Source of the DNA: Ramlibacter sp.
GTDB lineage: Bacteria; Pseudomonadota; Gammaproteobacteria; Burkholderiales; Burkholderiaceae_C
DNA length: 5,162 nt
Assembly (NCBI GenBank): GCA_021156245.1
Contig: JAJNBO010000225.1
Coordinates: forward strand, 1-5,162
Direction: 5' to 3'
The notes under the pieces were generated by a model that worked only from the letters and a program-made list of their open reading frames with translations, did not search any database and had not been told where the DNA came from. Positions 1-5,162 of the stretch are shown here, in pieces; positions within the stretch are counted from its first letter, which is position 1; each line of letters starts with the position of its first letter. Position numbers and translations under genes: made by a program.

Positions 1-566
1 CCCTGCCGCTGGCCCGCACCTTCGCGCAGGCCTTGCTCAAGCTGATGGCCTACAAGGACGAATACGAAGTGGCCCGCCTGTACACGGACGGCGCGTTCCT
101 GCGTTCGTTGCAGCGCCAGTTCGAGGGCGACGTGGCGCTGGAGTTCTACATGGCGCCGCCGGTCCTGAGCCGCGGCAAGACGCCGCGCAAGGTACGCCTG
201 GGCACGTGGATGCTGCCCGCGATGAAGCTGCTGGCGCAAGGGCGCCGCGTGCGTGGCACCTTCCTCGATGTGTTCGGCCGCACCGCCGAACGCCGGCTGG
301 AACGCGCGCTGATCGACAGCTACCAGGAGCGGATCGACGCGCTGCTGCCCACGCTGAAGGCGGAGCGCCTGAAGACGGCCTGCGAGATCGCGGCGCTGCC
401 GCTGTCCATGCGCGGCTTCGGGCACGTGAAGCTGGCCAACGTGGCGCTGGCGCGCGCCCGCGAAGCGGAACTGCTGCACCGCTTCGACCCGGAGGCTTAT
501 CCGCGGCCGGCGCCATCGCGCGCCGCGGGGCAGATCCGGGGCATCCGCGTCACGGCGCAAGCTTGA
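1..566 (+). CDS. Indolepyruvate ferredoxin oxidoreductase, C-terminal part (partial, 5' end outside window)
   Basis: The visible 187 residues (reading frame from base 3, stop TGA at 564-566) match the C-terminal domain (DUF6537-type) of fused indolepyruvate ferredoxin oxidoreductases. This is recalled family resemblance. Recognisable blocks in order are AYKDEYEVARLYTDG (codons from base 48), QFEGDVALEFYMAPPVL, WMLPAMKLLA, RGTFLDVFGRTAERRLERAL, and RGFGHVKLANVALAR near base 409. The family oxidatively decarboxylates aryl-pyruvates such as indolepyruvate to acyl-CoA in the cytoplasm, using thiamine diphosphate and iron-sulfur clusters and passing electrons to ferredoxin. Those cofactor domains would lie upstream and cannot be seen here. 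The full protein is normally well over 1000 residues, so only roughly the last sixth is present. A TTG at base 33 is internal and not a start, because the homologous frame continues to the window edge. The gene is convergent with the transferase downstream. The last 20 or so residues look like a variable tail. Confidence 0.85.
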   Translation, partial: LPLARTFAQALLKLMAYKDEYEVARLYTDGAFLRSLQRQFEGDVALEFYMAPPVLSRGKTPRKVRLGTWMLPAMKLLAQGRRVRGTFLDVFGRTAERRLERALIDSYQERIDALLPTLKAERLKTACEIAALPLSMRGFGHVKLANVALARAREAELLHRFDPEAYPRPAPSRAAGQIRGIRVTAQA

Positions 567-599
567 GGAACGGCGGCGTCGTTTCGCGAACCCGCCCTA

Positions 600-678
600 C
601 GTCATTCCCGCGAAGGCGGGAAACCAGGGCTCCCGCATCGATTGGAAGCCGTGGATCCCCGCCTCCGCGGGGATGACG
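600..678. repeat. Interrupted palindromic intergenic repeat (REP/MITE-like), possible bidirectional terminator
   Basis: Two 27-bp arms (600-626 and 652-678) are inverted copies matching at 23 of 27 positions, separated by a 25-nt spacer. Each arm is also a hairpin by itself. The left stem is TTCCCGC/GCGGGAA around GAAG (605-622). The right stem is ATCCCCGC/GCGGGGAT around CTCC (655-674). Both stems are perfect. The outer ends read CGTCAT and ATGACG. This design, GTCATTCCCGCG...GCGGGGATGAC, is a widespread interspersed repeat type in Proteobacteria (established knowledge, recalled). It lies between convergent genes, beginning 33 bases after the oxidoreductase stop and ending immediately before the transferase stop codon. 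That placement suits a two-way transcription stop or 3'-end stabiliser. No T-tract follows the hairpins, so it is not a canonical intrinsic terminator. The repeat identification is firm, while the function is inferred. Confidence 0.85.
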
Positions 679-1392
679 CTATCTAGGCGGAATGTTCAGC
701 CCGCGCTGCACCGCCGGCCTTGCCACGAACGCATCGAGCACACGGTTCACCTCGGGAAAGGTGGAGAACTCGACGAGGTCCCCGGCGCCGTAGAACCCCA
801 CGAGGTTGCGCACCCACGGGAAGATCGCGATGTCGGCGATGCTGTAGTCGTCGCCCATCATCCAGCGGCGGCCCGCGAGGTGCTTTTCCAGCACGGCGAG
901 CAGGCGCTTCGATTCCGCGACATAGCGGTCGCGGGGGCGCTTGTCCTCGTACTCCTTGCCGGCGAACTTGTGGAAGAAGCCGAGCTGGCCGAACATCGGC
1001 CCGATGCCGCCCATCTGGAACATCACCCACTGCAGCGTCTCGTAGCGGGCTGCGGTGTCCTGCGGCATCAGCTGGCCCGTCTTGCCGGCCAGGTACAAGA
1101 GGATGGCGCCCGATTCGAACAGCGCGAGCGGCTTGCCGCCGGGGCCGTGCGGATCCAGGATCGCCGGGATCTTGTTGTTGGGATTGAGCGAGAGGAATTC
1201 CGGCGAAGTCTGGTCGTTCGTCTCGAACGACACCTTGTGCACTTCGTAGGGCAGGCCCGTCTCCTCCAGCGCGATCGACACCTTCACCCCGTTCGGGGTA
1301 GGCAGCGAATAGAGCTGCAGGCGGTCCGGATGGAGCGCGGGCCACTTGCGGGTGATGGGGAAGGCGGAAAGGTCGGGCTTGGATGCTGGCAT
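679..1392 (-). CDS. Glutathione S-transferase family protein (YfcG/YghU-like, Nu-class)
   Basis: A 237-residue cytosolic protein with the two-domain glutathione transferase layout. The thioredoxin-like N-domain opens after a lead-in of about 25 residues with LQLYSLPTPNGVKVS. The TPNG motif (Thr32-Gly35) is the hallmark of the YfcG/YghU group, whose members use Thr and Asn here instead of a catalytic Tyr or Cys and show disulfide-reductase activity on glutathionylated or disulfide substrates (known for the E. coli proteins). NNKIPAI (72-78) holds the cis-proline Pro76, and FESGA (92-96) is the site that binds the glutathione gamma-glutamyl group. The helical C-domain carries the N-capping box SIAD (184-187) within GDDYSIADIAIFPW. 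The ATG at 1390-1392 was chosen because upstream codons in this frame look non-homologous and would run into the divergent gene. No clear Shine-Dalgarno sequence precedes it. The likely role is thiol/disulfide or detoxification chemistry, substrate unknown. The gene stands alone, convergent with the oxidoreductase and divergent from the secretion cluster. Confidence 0.9.
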   Translation of the reverse strand: MPASKPDLSAFPITRKWPALHPDRLQLYSLPTPNGVKVSIALEETGLPYEVHKVSFETNDQTSPEFLSLNPNNKIPAILDPHGPGGKPLALFESGAILLYLAGKTGQLMPQDTAARYETLQWVMFQMGGIGPMFGQLGFFHKFAGKEYEDKRPRDRYVAESKRLLAVLEKHLAGRRWMMGDDYSIADIAIFPWVRNLVGFYGAGDLVEFSTFPEVNRVLDAFVARPAVQRGLNIPPR

Positions 1393-1402
1393 GGGCGGCA
1401 GT

Positions 1403-1431
1403 GTGGCAGCGATGCCGATTTCTTGCACAAT
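1403..1431 (+). promoter_or_regulatory. Possible sigma70-type promoter for the secretion cluster
   Basis: GTGGCA (1403-1408) and CACAAT (1426-1431) each match the -35 and -10 consensus at 4 of 6 positions and are separated by 17 bp, the preferred spacing. The -10 ends only 10 nt before the ATG at 1442, so a transcript from it would have a leader of a few bases or none. This agrees with the lack of a Shine-Dalgarno sequence there. The match is modest and the region is short (49 bp, shared with the divergent transferase gene), so this is a tentative call. No convincing minus-strand promoter was found in the same gap. Confidence 0.3.
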
Positions 1432-1441
1432 CCCCCACCGG

Positions 1442-3220
1442 ATGGCCACTCGCACGACAACAACGACACCAGCGGCCAGCGAGCTCAGGGCTGAACTGGC
1501 CGCCAGCACGCCCTGGCTCACCCGTGCCACCGCCTTCGCGCTGGTGGCCGCCCTGCTCCTGCTCATGCCCAGCTGGTACATGCTGGAGGTCTACGACCGC
1601 GCCGTCGGCAGCCGCAGCGAGGTGACGCTCGCCATGCTGACGGTGCTGCTGCTGGCGGCGCTGGTGGTCATGGAGGTGCTGGACTGGGTGGCCGGCCGCC
1701 TGCTGCACCACGCGGGGATGCGCTTCGAGCAGCGGCTGGCGCCGCGCGCCTTCGACGCCTGTTTCGGCGCCCGGCTGCGCGGCGTCTCCGCGGGCGCCCT
1801 GCAGCCGCTGCAGGACCTGCGCGCACTGCGGGACTTCTTTCCGGGCCCCGCCGTCCGGGCGGTGCTGGAAGCGCCGATCTCCCTGGTCTTCCTGCTGCTG
1901 GTGTTCGCGATCCACCCGCTGCTGGGCTGGGTGACGTTCGCCTGCGCCATCCTGCAGACCGCACTCGCGTGGATGAACGAGCGCACCACGAAGAAGCCGA
2001 TGGTGGAGGCCGCGCGCGCCGCCCGCGAGGCACAGCTGCACGCCGACGCCACCGTCCGCAACGCCGAAGTGATCGAGGCCATGGGCATGCTGCCCGCCAT
2101 CCAGCGCCGCTGGCGCGGCCGCCAGAGCGAGTTCCTGCGCCTGCAGGCCACGGCGTCGGACCGGGCCGGCACCTGGCAGTCGGCCACCAAGATGATCCAG
2201 ATGCTGCTGGGCTCGGCCCTCATCGGCGTCGGCGCGTGGCTGCTGCTGCGCCAGCACCTGCAGGACGACGGCGCGCTGATGATCGTCGCCTCCATCCTCG
2301 GCGCGCGCGTGCTGTCGCCGCTGGTGCAACTGGTGGTGCAGTGGCGCGGCGTCATCGGTGCGCGTGACGCCTGGGGCCGGCTGGAGCAGGCGCTGGAAGC
2401 CGTGCCGGCGCGCCAGCAGGCAACGTCGCTGCCCGCGCCGACCGGCCGGTTCGCGGCCGAGGCCCTGACCGTGCCCGTCCCCGGCACCAGCAACCCGATC
2501 CTGCGCAACGTGAGCTTCGCGCTCTCGCCCGGTGAAGTGCTGGCCGTCATCGGCCCGTCCGCCGCCGGCAAGTCCACGCTCTCCCGCGCACTGATCGGCG
2601 TCTGGCCGTCCATGGGGGGCAAGGCGCGCCTCGACGGCGCGGACGTGTTCACCTGGGACAAGGCGGAACTCGGCGCGTACATCGGCTACCTGCCGCAGGG
2701 CGTGGAGTTGTTCGACGGCAGCGTGGCCGACAACATCGCCCGCTTCGGCACGCCCGACCTGCAGAAAGTGGAGGCGGCGGCGCGCAAGGTGGGCCTGCAC
2801 GAATTGATCCTGGGGCTGCCGGAGGGTTACGACACGGAGATCGGCAGCGAGGGCGCCCGCCTCTCCGGCGGCCAGCGGCAGCGCCTGGCGCTCGCGCGCG
2901 CGCTGTACGGCGACCCGGTCTTCGTGGTGCTCGACGAGCCGAACGCCAGCCTGGACGAAGCGGGCGAAGCGGCGCTGGGGCAAGCCATCATCGACGCCAA
3001 GAAGCAGGGAACGACCTTCGTGATCATCACCCACCGCCGCAGCGTGCTGGCGGTGACCGACAAGCTGCTGGTGCTGCGCGATGGGCAGGTGCAGGCCTTC
3101 GGGCCGCGCGACGAAGTGCTCAAGGCGCTGCAGCGGCCGCCGCAGGGCACGCCGCCAGCCCGAGCGCCCGCGGGCGCTCCCCGCATCCAGCCCACGCCGG
3201 CCGGCGAGAAGCGCGCATGA
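1442..3220 (+). CDS. Type I secretion permease/ATPase, PrtD family (first of a tandem pair)
   Basis: A 592-residue half-size ABC exporter that should power export of unfolded protein across the inner membrane, as a dimer docked to an HlyD-type adaptor. The membrane domain has TM1 near 31-47, running into the PrtD-like motif MLEVYDR (47-53), TM2 near 62-80, a hydrophobic pair near 145-180 and another pair near 250-300. The ATPase domain has Walker A GPSAAGKS (371-378, Lys377), Q-loop Gln419, signature LSGGQ (474-478), Walker B with Asp498 and catalytic Glu499, and switch His531, all intact. There is no N-terminal C39-like domain, and the length of about 590 residues fits the PrtD group (protease, lipase or S-layer exporters) better than HlyB. 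The start at 1442 leaves a short Thr-rich leader (five Thr at 5-9). Earlier ATGs at 1346, 1391 and 1412 would overlap the divergent gene. The family motif FDAPW is replaced by LEAPI (142-146). A Pro/Ala-rich tail of about 30 residues follows the ATPase domain. The stop overlaps the next start. Confidence 0.9.
   Translation: MATRTTTTTPAASELRAELAASTPWLTRATAFALVAALLLLMPSWYMLEVYDRAVGSRSEVTLAMLTVLLLAALVVMEVLDWVAGRLLHHAGMRFEQRLAPRAFDACFGARLRGVSAGALQPLQDLRALRDFFPGPAVRAVLEAPISLVFLLLVFAIHPLLGWVTFACAILQTALAWMNERTTKKPMVEAARAAREAQLHADATVRNAEVIEAMGMLPAIQRRWRGRQSEFLRLQATASDRAGTWQSATKMIQMLLGSALIGVGAWLLLRQHLQDDGALMIVASILGARVLSPLVQLVVQWRGVIGARDAWGRLEQALEAVPARQQATSLPAPTGRFAAEALTVPVPGTSNPILRNVSFALSPGEVLAVIGPSAAGKSTLSRALIGVWPSMGGKARLDGADVFTWDKAELGAYIGYLPQGVELFDGSVADNIARFGTPDLQKVEAAARKVGLHELILGLPEGYDTEIGSEGARLSGGQRQRLALARALYGDPVFVVLDEPNASLDEAGEAALGQAIIDAKKQGTTFVIITHRRSVLAVTDKLLVLRDGQVQAFGPRDEVLKALQRPPQGTPPARAPAGAPRIQPTPAGEKRA
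3206..3211 (+). promoter_or_regulatory. Shine-Dalgarno-like site for the second ABC gene
   Basis: GAGAAG lies 5 nt before the ATG at 3217, inside the last codons of the first ABC gene. Together with the ATGA overlap (3217-3220) it supports this start and suggests coupled translation of the two transporter genes. The match to AGGAG is partial. Confidence 0.4.
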
Positions 3221-4944
3221 ACAGCAGCGAGCTGCGCAGCCGCGCCGAACACGGCCTCGGCCCCATCCTCTGGTCGTTCCGCAAGGAGTTCATTGCTGTT
3301 GGCGTGTTCAGCGGCATCGCCAACCTGCTGATGCTCACGCCCACCATCTACATGCTGCAGGTGTACGACCGCGTGCTGGTCAGCCAGAGCGAGCTGACCT
3401 TGCTGGCCGTGTCGCTGATCGCCCTGTTCATGTTCGTGCTGATGGCCTTCACGGAGTGGGTGCGCTCGCGGGTGCTGGTGCGCATCGGCCTGCGGTTGGA
3501 CCAGCAGCTCGGCGGCCGCGTGTTTGCGGCCGGCTTCAACGCCTCCCTGGCCGCGACCGAGCAGACGCCGGCGCGGGCGGCGGCCGACATGCTGCAGGTG
3601 CGCCAGTTCCTCACCGGTCAAGGCGTGTTCGCCTTCTTCGACGCGCCCTGGATCCCCGTCTACCTGGCCGTCGCCTTCATCCTGCACCCGGTGCTGGGCC
3701 TCGTCGCGCTAGTGTTCGCGGGCGTCCAGGTGCTGCTCGCCTGGCTGGGCCACCAGCGCACCGCGGAGCCGGCGCAGCAGGCGACGCGCGCGGCGACGGA
3801 CGCCAACATGTATCTGCAGGGCAAGTTGCGCCACGTGGAGACGCTCGAGGCCATGGGGATGCTGTCCGGGCTGCGCCGGCGCTGGCAGGAGCGCTACGCG
3901 GTCGCCGTGGGTCGCCACGCCAGGGCGCAGGACCTCGCGCAGAAGGTCGGCGCCGCCAGCAAGTTCGTCCGCTATGCGCAGCAGTCCCTGACGCTCGCGG
4001 CGGGCGCCATGCTGGTGATTGCCGGCGACCTCACGCCCGGCGCGATGATCGCCGCGAACCTGCTGGTGGCCCGCGCGCTCGCGCCGATCGACGCGATCGT
4101 GACGAACTGGCGCGAGTTCGTGCTGGCGCGCAGCGCGTACGCACGGCTGCGCTCCCTGCTCGACACGCATCCCGAGGAGCCGGCGGCGGGCCAGCGTCCC
4201 GCGCCCCAGGGCGAACTGCGCACGCGCAAGCTGGTCGCCACGGCGCCGCGGCGTGCCGCCCCCATCCTCAAGGGCGTGGACCTCGACATCCCCGCGGGCC
4301 ACATGGTGGCCGTCGTCGGGCCTTCCGGCTCGGGCAAGAGCACCCTGGCGCGCTGCCTGATCGGCGTCTGGCCCGACACGCAGGGCGAGGTGCTCCTCGA
4401 CGGGGAGCCGCTGGCGGGCTGGAGCCGCGCCGACCTCGGGCCCTTCGTCGGCTACGTGCCGCAGGACGTGGAACTGTTCGAGGGCACCATCGCCGAAAAC
4501 ATCGCCCGCATGGGGGAGCCCGATTCGCCGCAGGTGATTGCCGCAGCGCGCGCGACGGGACTGCACGAAGACATCCTGCGCCTGCCCAAGGGATACGACA
4601 CGCCGATCGGCGATTCGGGCGGCGTCCTGTCGGCCGGGCAGCGCCAGCGGCTCGCACTGGCGCGCGCCTTGTACGGCGACCCGCCCATTGTGGTGCTCGA
4701 CGAACCCAACGCCAGCCTGGACGAGGCGGGCGAGCGCGCGCTGGTGCTGGCCCTGCAGGAGCTGCGCCGGCGCCGGCGCACGGTGGTCCTGGTGACGCAC
4801 CGGCATCCAGCGGTCCAGCTTGCCGACCTGGTCGTGGTTCTCCAGGATGGCACCGTGGCCGCCATGGGCAAGCCGCCAGCGCTTGCCGCTCCCGGAATGC
4901 CGCAGCCTCCCGCCCTTGGCGGCGGCACGCCGCAACCGGCCTGA
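3217..4944 (+). CDS. Type I secretion permease/ATPase, PrtD family (second of a tandem pair)
   Basis: A 575-residue half-size ABC exporter, homologous end to end with the preceding gene and closer to the textbook PrtD pattern. TM1 spans about 25-46 and runs into MLQVYDR (46-52). TM2 is near 60-80. FDAPW (141-145) begins a further membrane pair extending to about 182, with the last pair near 255-290. In the ATPase domain, Walker A is GPSGSGKS (368-375, Lys374), Q-loop Gln416, signature LSAGQ (471-475, Ala for the usual Gly), Walker B with Asp495 and catalytic Glu496, and switch His528. LSAGQ is, as I recall, a tolerated variant in this family. There is no C39-like domain. The start overlaps the upstream stop as ATGA, so both are probably made in similar amounts from one transcript. 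The protein ends in a Pro/Gly/Ala-rich tail that replaces the GPRDEVL-type ending kept by its partner. It could pair with itself or with the first ABC protein, and the sequence does not decide this. Confidence 0.92.
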   Translation: MNSSELRSRAEHGLGPILWSFRKEFIAVGVFSGIANLLMLTPTIYMLQVYDRVLVSQSELTLLAVSLIALFMFVLMAFTEWVRSRVLVRIGLRLDQQLGGRVFAAGFNASLAATEQTPARAAADMLQVRQFLTGQGVFAFFDAPWIPVYLAVAFILHPVLGLVALVFAGVQVLLAWLGHQRTAEPAQQATRAATDANMYLQGKLRHVETLEAMGMLSGLRRRWQERYAVAVGRHARAQDLAQKVGAASKFVRYAQQSLTLAAGAMLVIAGDLTPGAMIAANLLVARALAPIDAIVTNWREFVLARSAYARLRSLLDTHPEEPAAGQRPAPQGELRTRKLVATAPRRAAPILKGVDLDIPAGHMVAVVGPSGSGKSTLARCLIGVWPDTQGEVLLDGEPLAGWSRADLGPFVGYVPQDVELFEGTIAENIARMGEPDSPQVIAAARATGLHEDILRLPKGYDTPIGDSGGVLSAGQRQRLALARALYGDPPIVVLDEPNASLDEAGERALVLALQELRRRRRTVVLVTHRHPAVQLADLVVVLQDGTVAAMGKPPALAAPGMPQPPALGGGTPQPA

Positions 4945-4957
4945 GCCGCCGCCGCGT

Positions 4958-4963
4958 TATCCT
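4958..4963 (+). promoter_or_regulatory. Possible -10 element just before the adaptor gene
   Basis: TATCCT matches the -10 consensus TATAAT at 4 of 6 positions and ends 8 nt before the ATG at 4972. No recognisable -35 lies 17 bp upstream, and no Shine-Dalgarno sequence is present in the 27-nt gap. If used, it would give a leaderless or nearly leaderless adaptor mRNA in addition to read-through from the ABC genes. This is a tentative call. Confidence 0.2.
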
Positions 4964-4971
4964 GCCAACCG

Positions 4972-5162
4972 ATGTTCCGTCTTTCTTCCAGCCAGCGGCC
5001 CGACCCGGCTTCCTCCCCCGCACCCGATGAACTGGCCGATCCGGCCGGGCCCGACGACGCGCGCCGCATCGTGCGCATCGGCCTCTGGGTGCTGGGCATC
5101 GGCTTCGGCGGCTTCCTCGCGTGGGCTGCCCTGGCCCCGCTGGACGAAGGCGTGGCCGCGCC
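4972..5162 (+). CDS. HlyD-family type I secretion periplasmic adaptor, N-terminal part (partial, runs off window)
   Basis: The first 63 codons are visible, followed by two bases of the next. A Pro/Asp/Ser-rich cytoplasmic segment of about 30 residues ends in [11 protein letters not shown] single membrane anchor follows (about 36-55), then [13 protein letters not shown], the membrane-exit signature of HlyD/PrtE-type membrane fusion proteins (recalled family pattern, usually continuing into a biotinyl-lipoyl-like region that lies outside the window). The role is an inner-membrane-anchored periplasmic bridge that joins the ABC dimer to a TolC-type outer-membrane channel. The gene starts 27 nt after the second ABC stop on the same strand, the normal ABC-then-adaptor order of type I secretion operons. 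The ATG at 4972 gives the cytoplasmic leader expected for the family. No Shine-Dalgarno sequence is evident before it. Confidence 0.85.
   Translation, partial: MFRLSSSQRPDPASSPAPDELADPAGPDDARRIVRIGLWVLGIGFGGFLAWAALAPLDEGVAA

Noticed and set aside
600..678. CRISPR repeats or an insertion-sequence end
   Set aside because: There is only one inverted pair, with no direct repeats, no regular spacers, no transposase and no target-site duplication.
1..1392. Functional link of the oxidoreductase and transferase to the secretion cluster
   Set aside because: Their orientations are convergent and divergent, the operon is not shared, and neither family has a known role in type I secretion.
1346..1441. 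Upstream in-frame ATGs (1346, 1391, 1412) as starts for the first ABC protein
   Set aside because: The added residues are not hydrophobic or family-like. The 1346 and 1391 starts overlap the divergent transferase gene, and none has a better ribosome binding site than 1442.
683..3034. A 783-codon open frame on the minus strand spanning the transferase and most of the first ABC gene
   Set aside because: It is a shadow frame of GC-rich coding DNA. Its translation is rich in Arg, Gln, His and Ala without domain pattern, and real genes with recognisable motifs occupy the same bases.
3709..4935. A 408-codon minus-strand open frame opposite the second ABC gene
   Set aside because: It is a mirror frame of a strongly coding strand, with composition typical of antisense shadows.
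1442..4944. Lipid or drug exporter (MsbA-like), or HlyB/bacteriocin exporter, identity for the ABC pair
   Set aside because: The YMLxVYDR and FDAPW motifs, the lack of a C39-like N-domain and the HlyD gene next door point to PrtD-type protein secretion.
3081..5030. A 649-codon plus-strand open frame overlapping the second ABC gene
   Set aside because: It is out of frame with the clear ABC motifs, has low-complexity Arg/Ala/Pro composition and no recognisable domain.

Overview
The window is very GC-rich DNA with dense, nearly gapless coding. Codon use and protein families suggest a betaproteobacterium of the Burkholderiales, most likely Comamonadaceae (Variovorax/Ramlibacter-like). This assignment rests on recalled resemblance of the proteins and was not tested by a search.

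Layout from left to right: (1) the 3' end of a large plus-strand gene for a fused indolepyruvate ferredoxin oxidoreductase (1-566). (2) A 79-bp interrupted palindromic repeat (600-678) filling most of the gap between two convergent genes. (3) A minus-strand glutathione S-transferase of the YfcG/YghU type (679-1392). (4) A 49-bp divergent gap (1393-1441). (5) A plus-strand type I secretion cluster that continues past the right edge: two adjacent, homologous PrtD-type ABC permease/ATPases (1442-3220 and 3217-4944, overlapping by ATGA), then the first 63 codons of an HlyD-family membrane fusion protein (4972 to the edge).

The right-hand part is the biologically coherent unit. The ABC proteins would form the inner-membrane, ATP-driven part of a type I secretion machine, and the HlyD protein would bridge the periplasm to a TolC-like outer-membrane channel. 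No TolC homologue or secreted substrate lies inside the window. The unusual point is that there are two full PrtD paralogues where classical operons carry one. Both have intact ATPase motifs and they are translationally coupled, which raises the possibility of an obligate heterodimeric exporter. The oxidoreductase and the transferase are metabolic or stress genes with no evident link to secretion.

No tRNA, rRNA, CRISPR array, insertion sequence or phage gene is visible. No stretch longer than about 110 bases lacks a gene.
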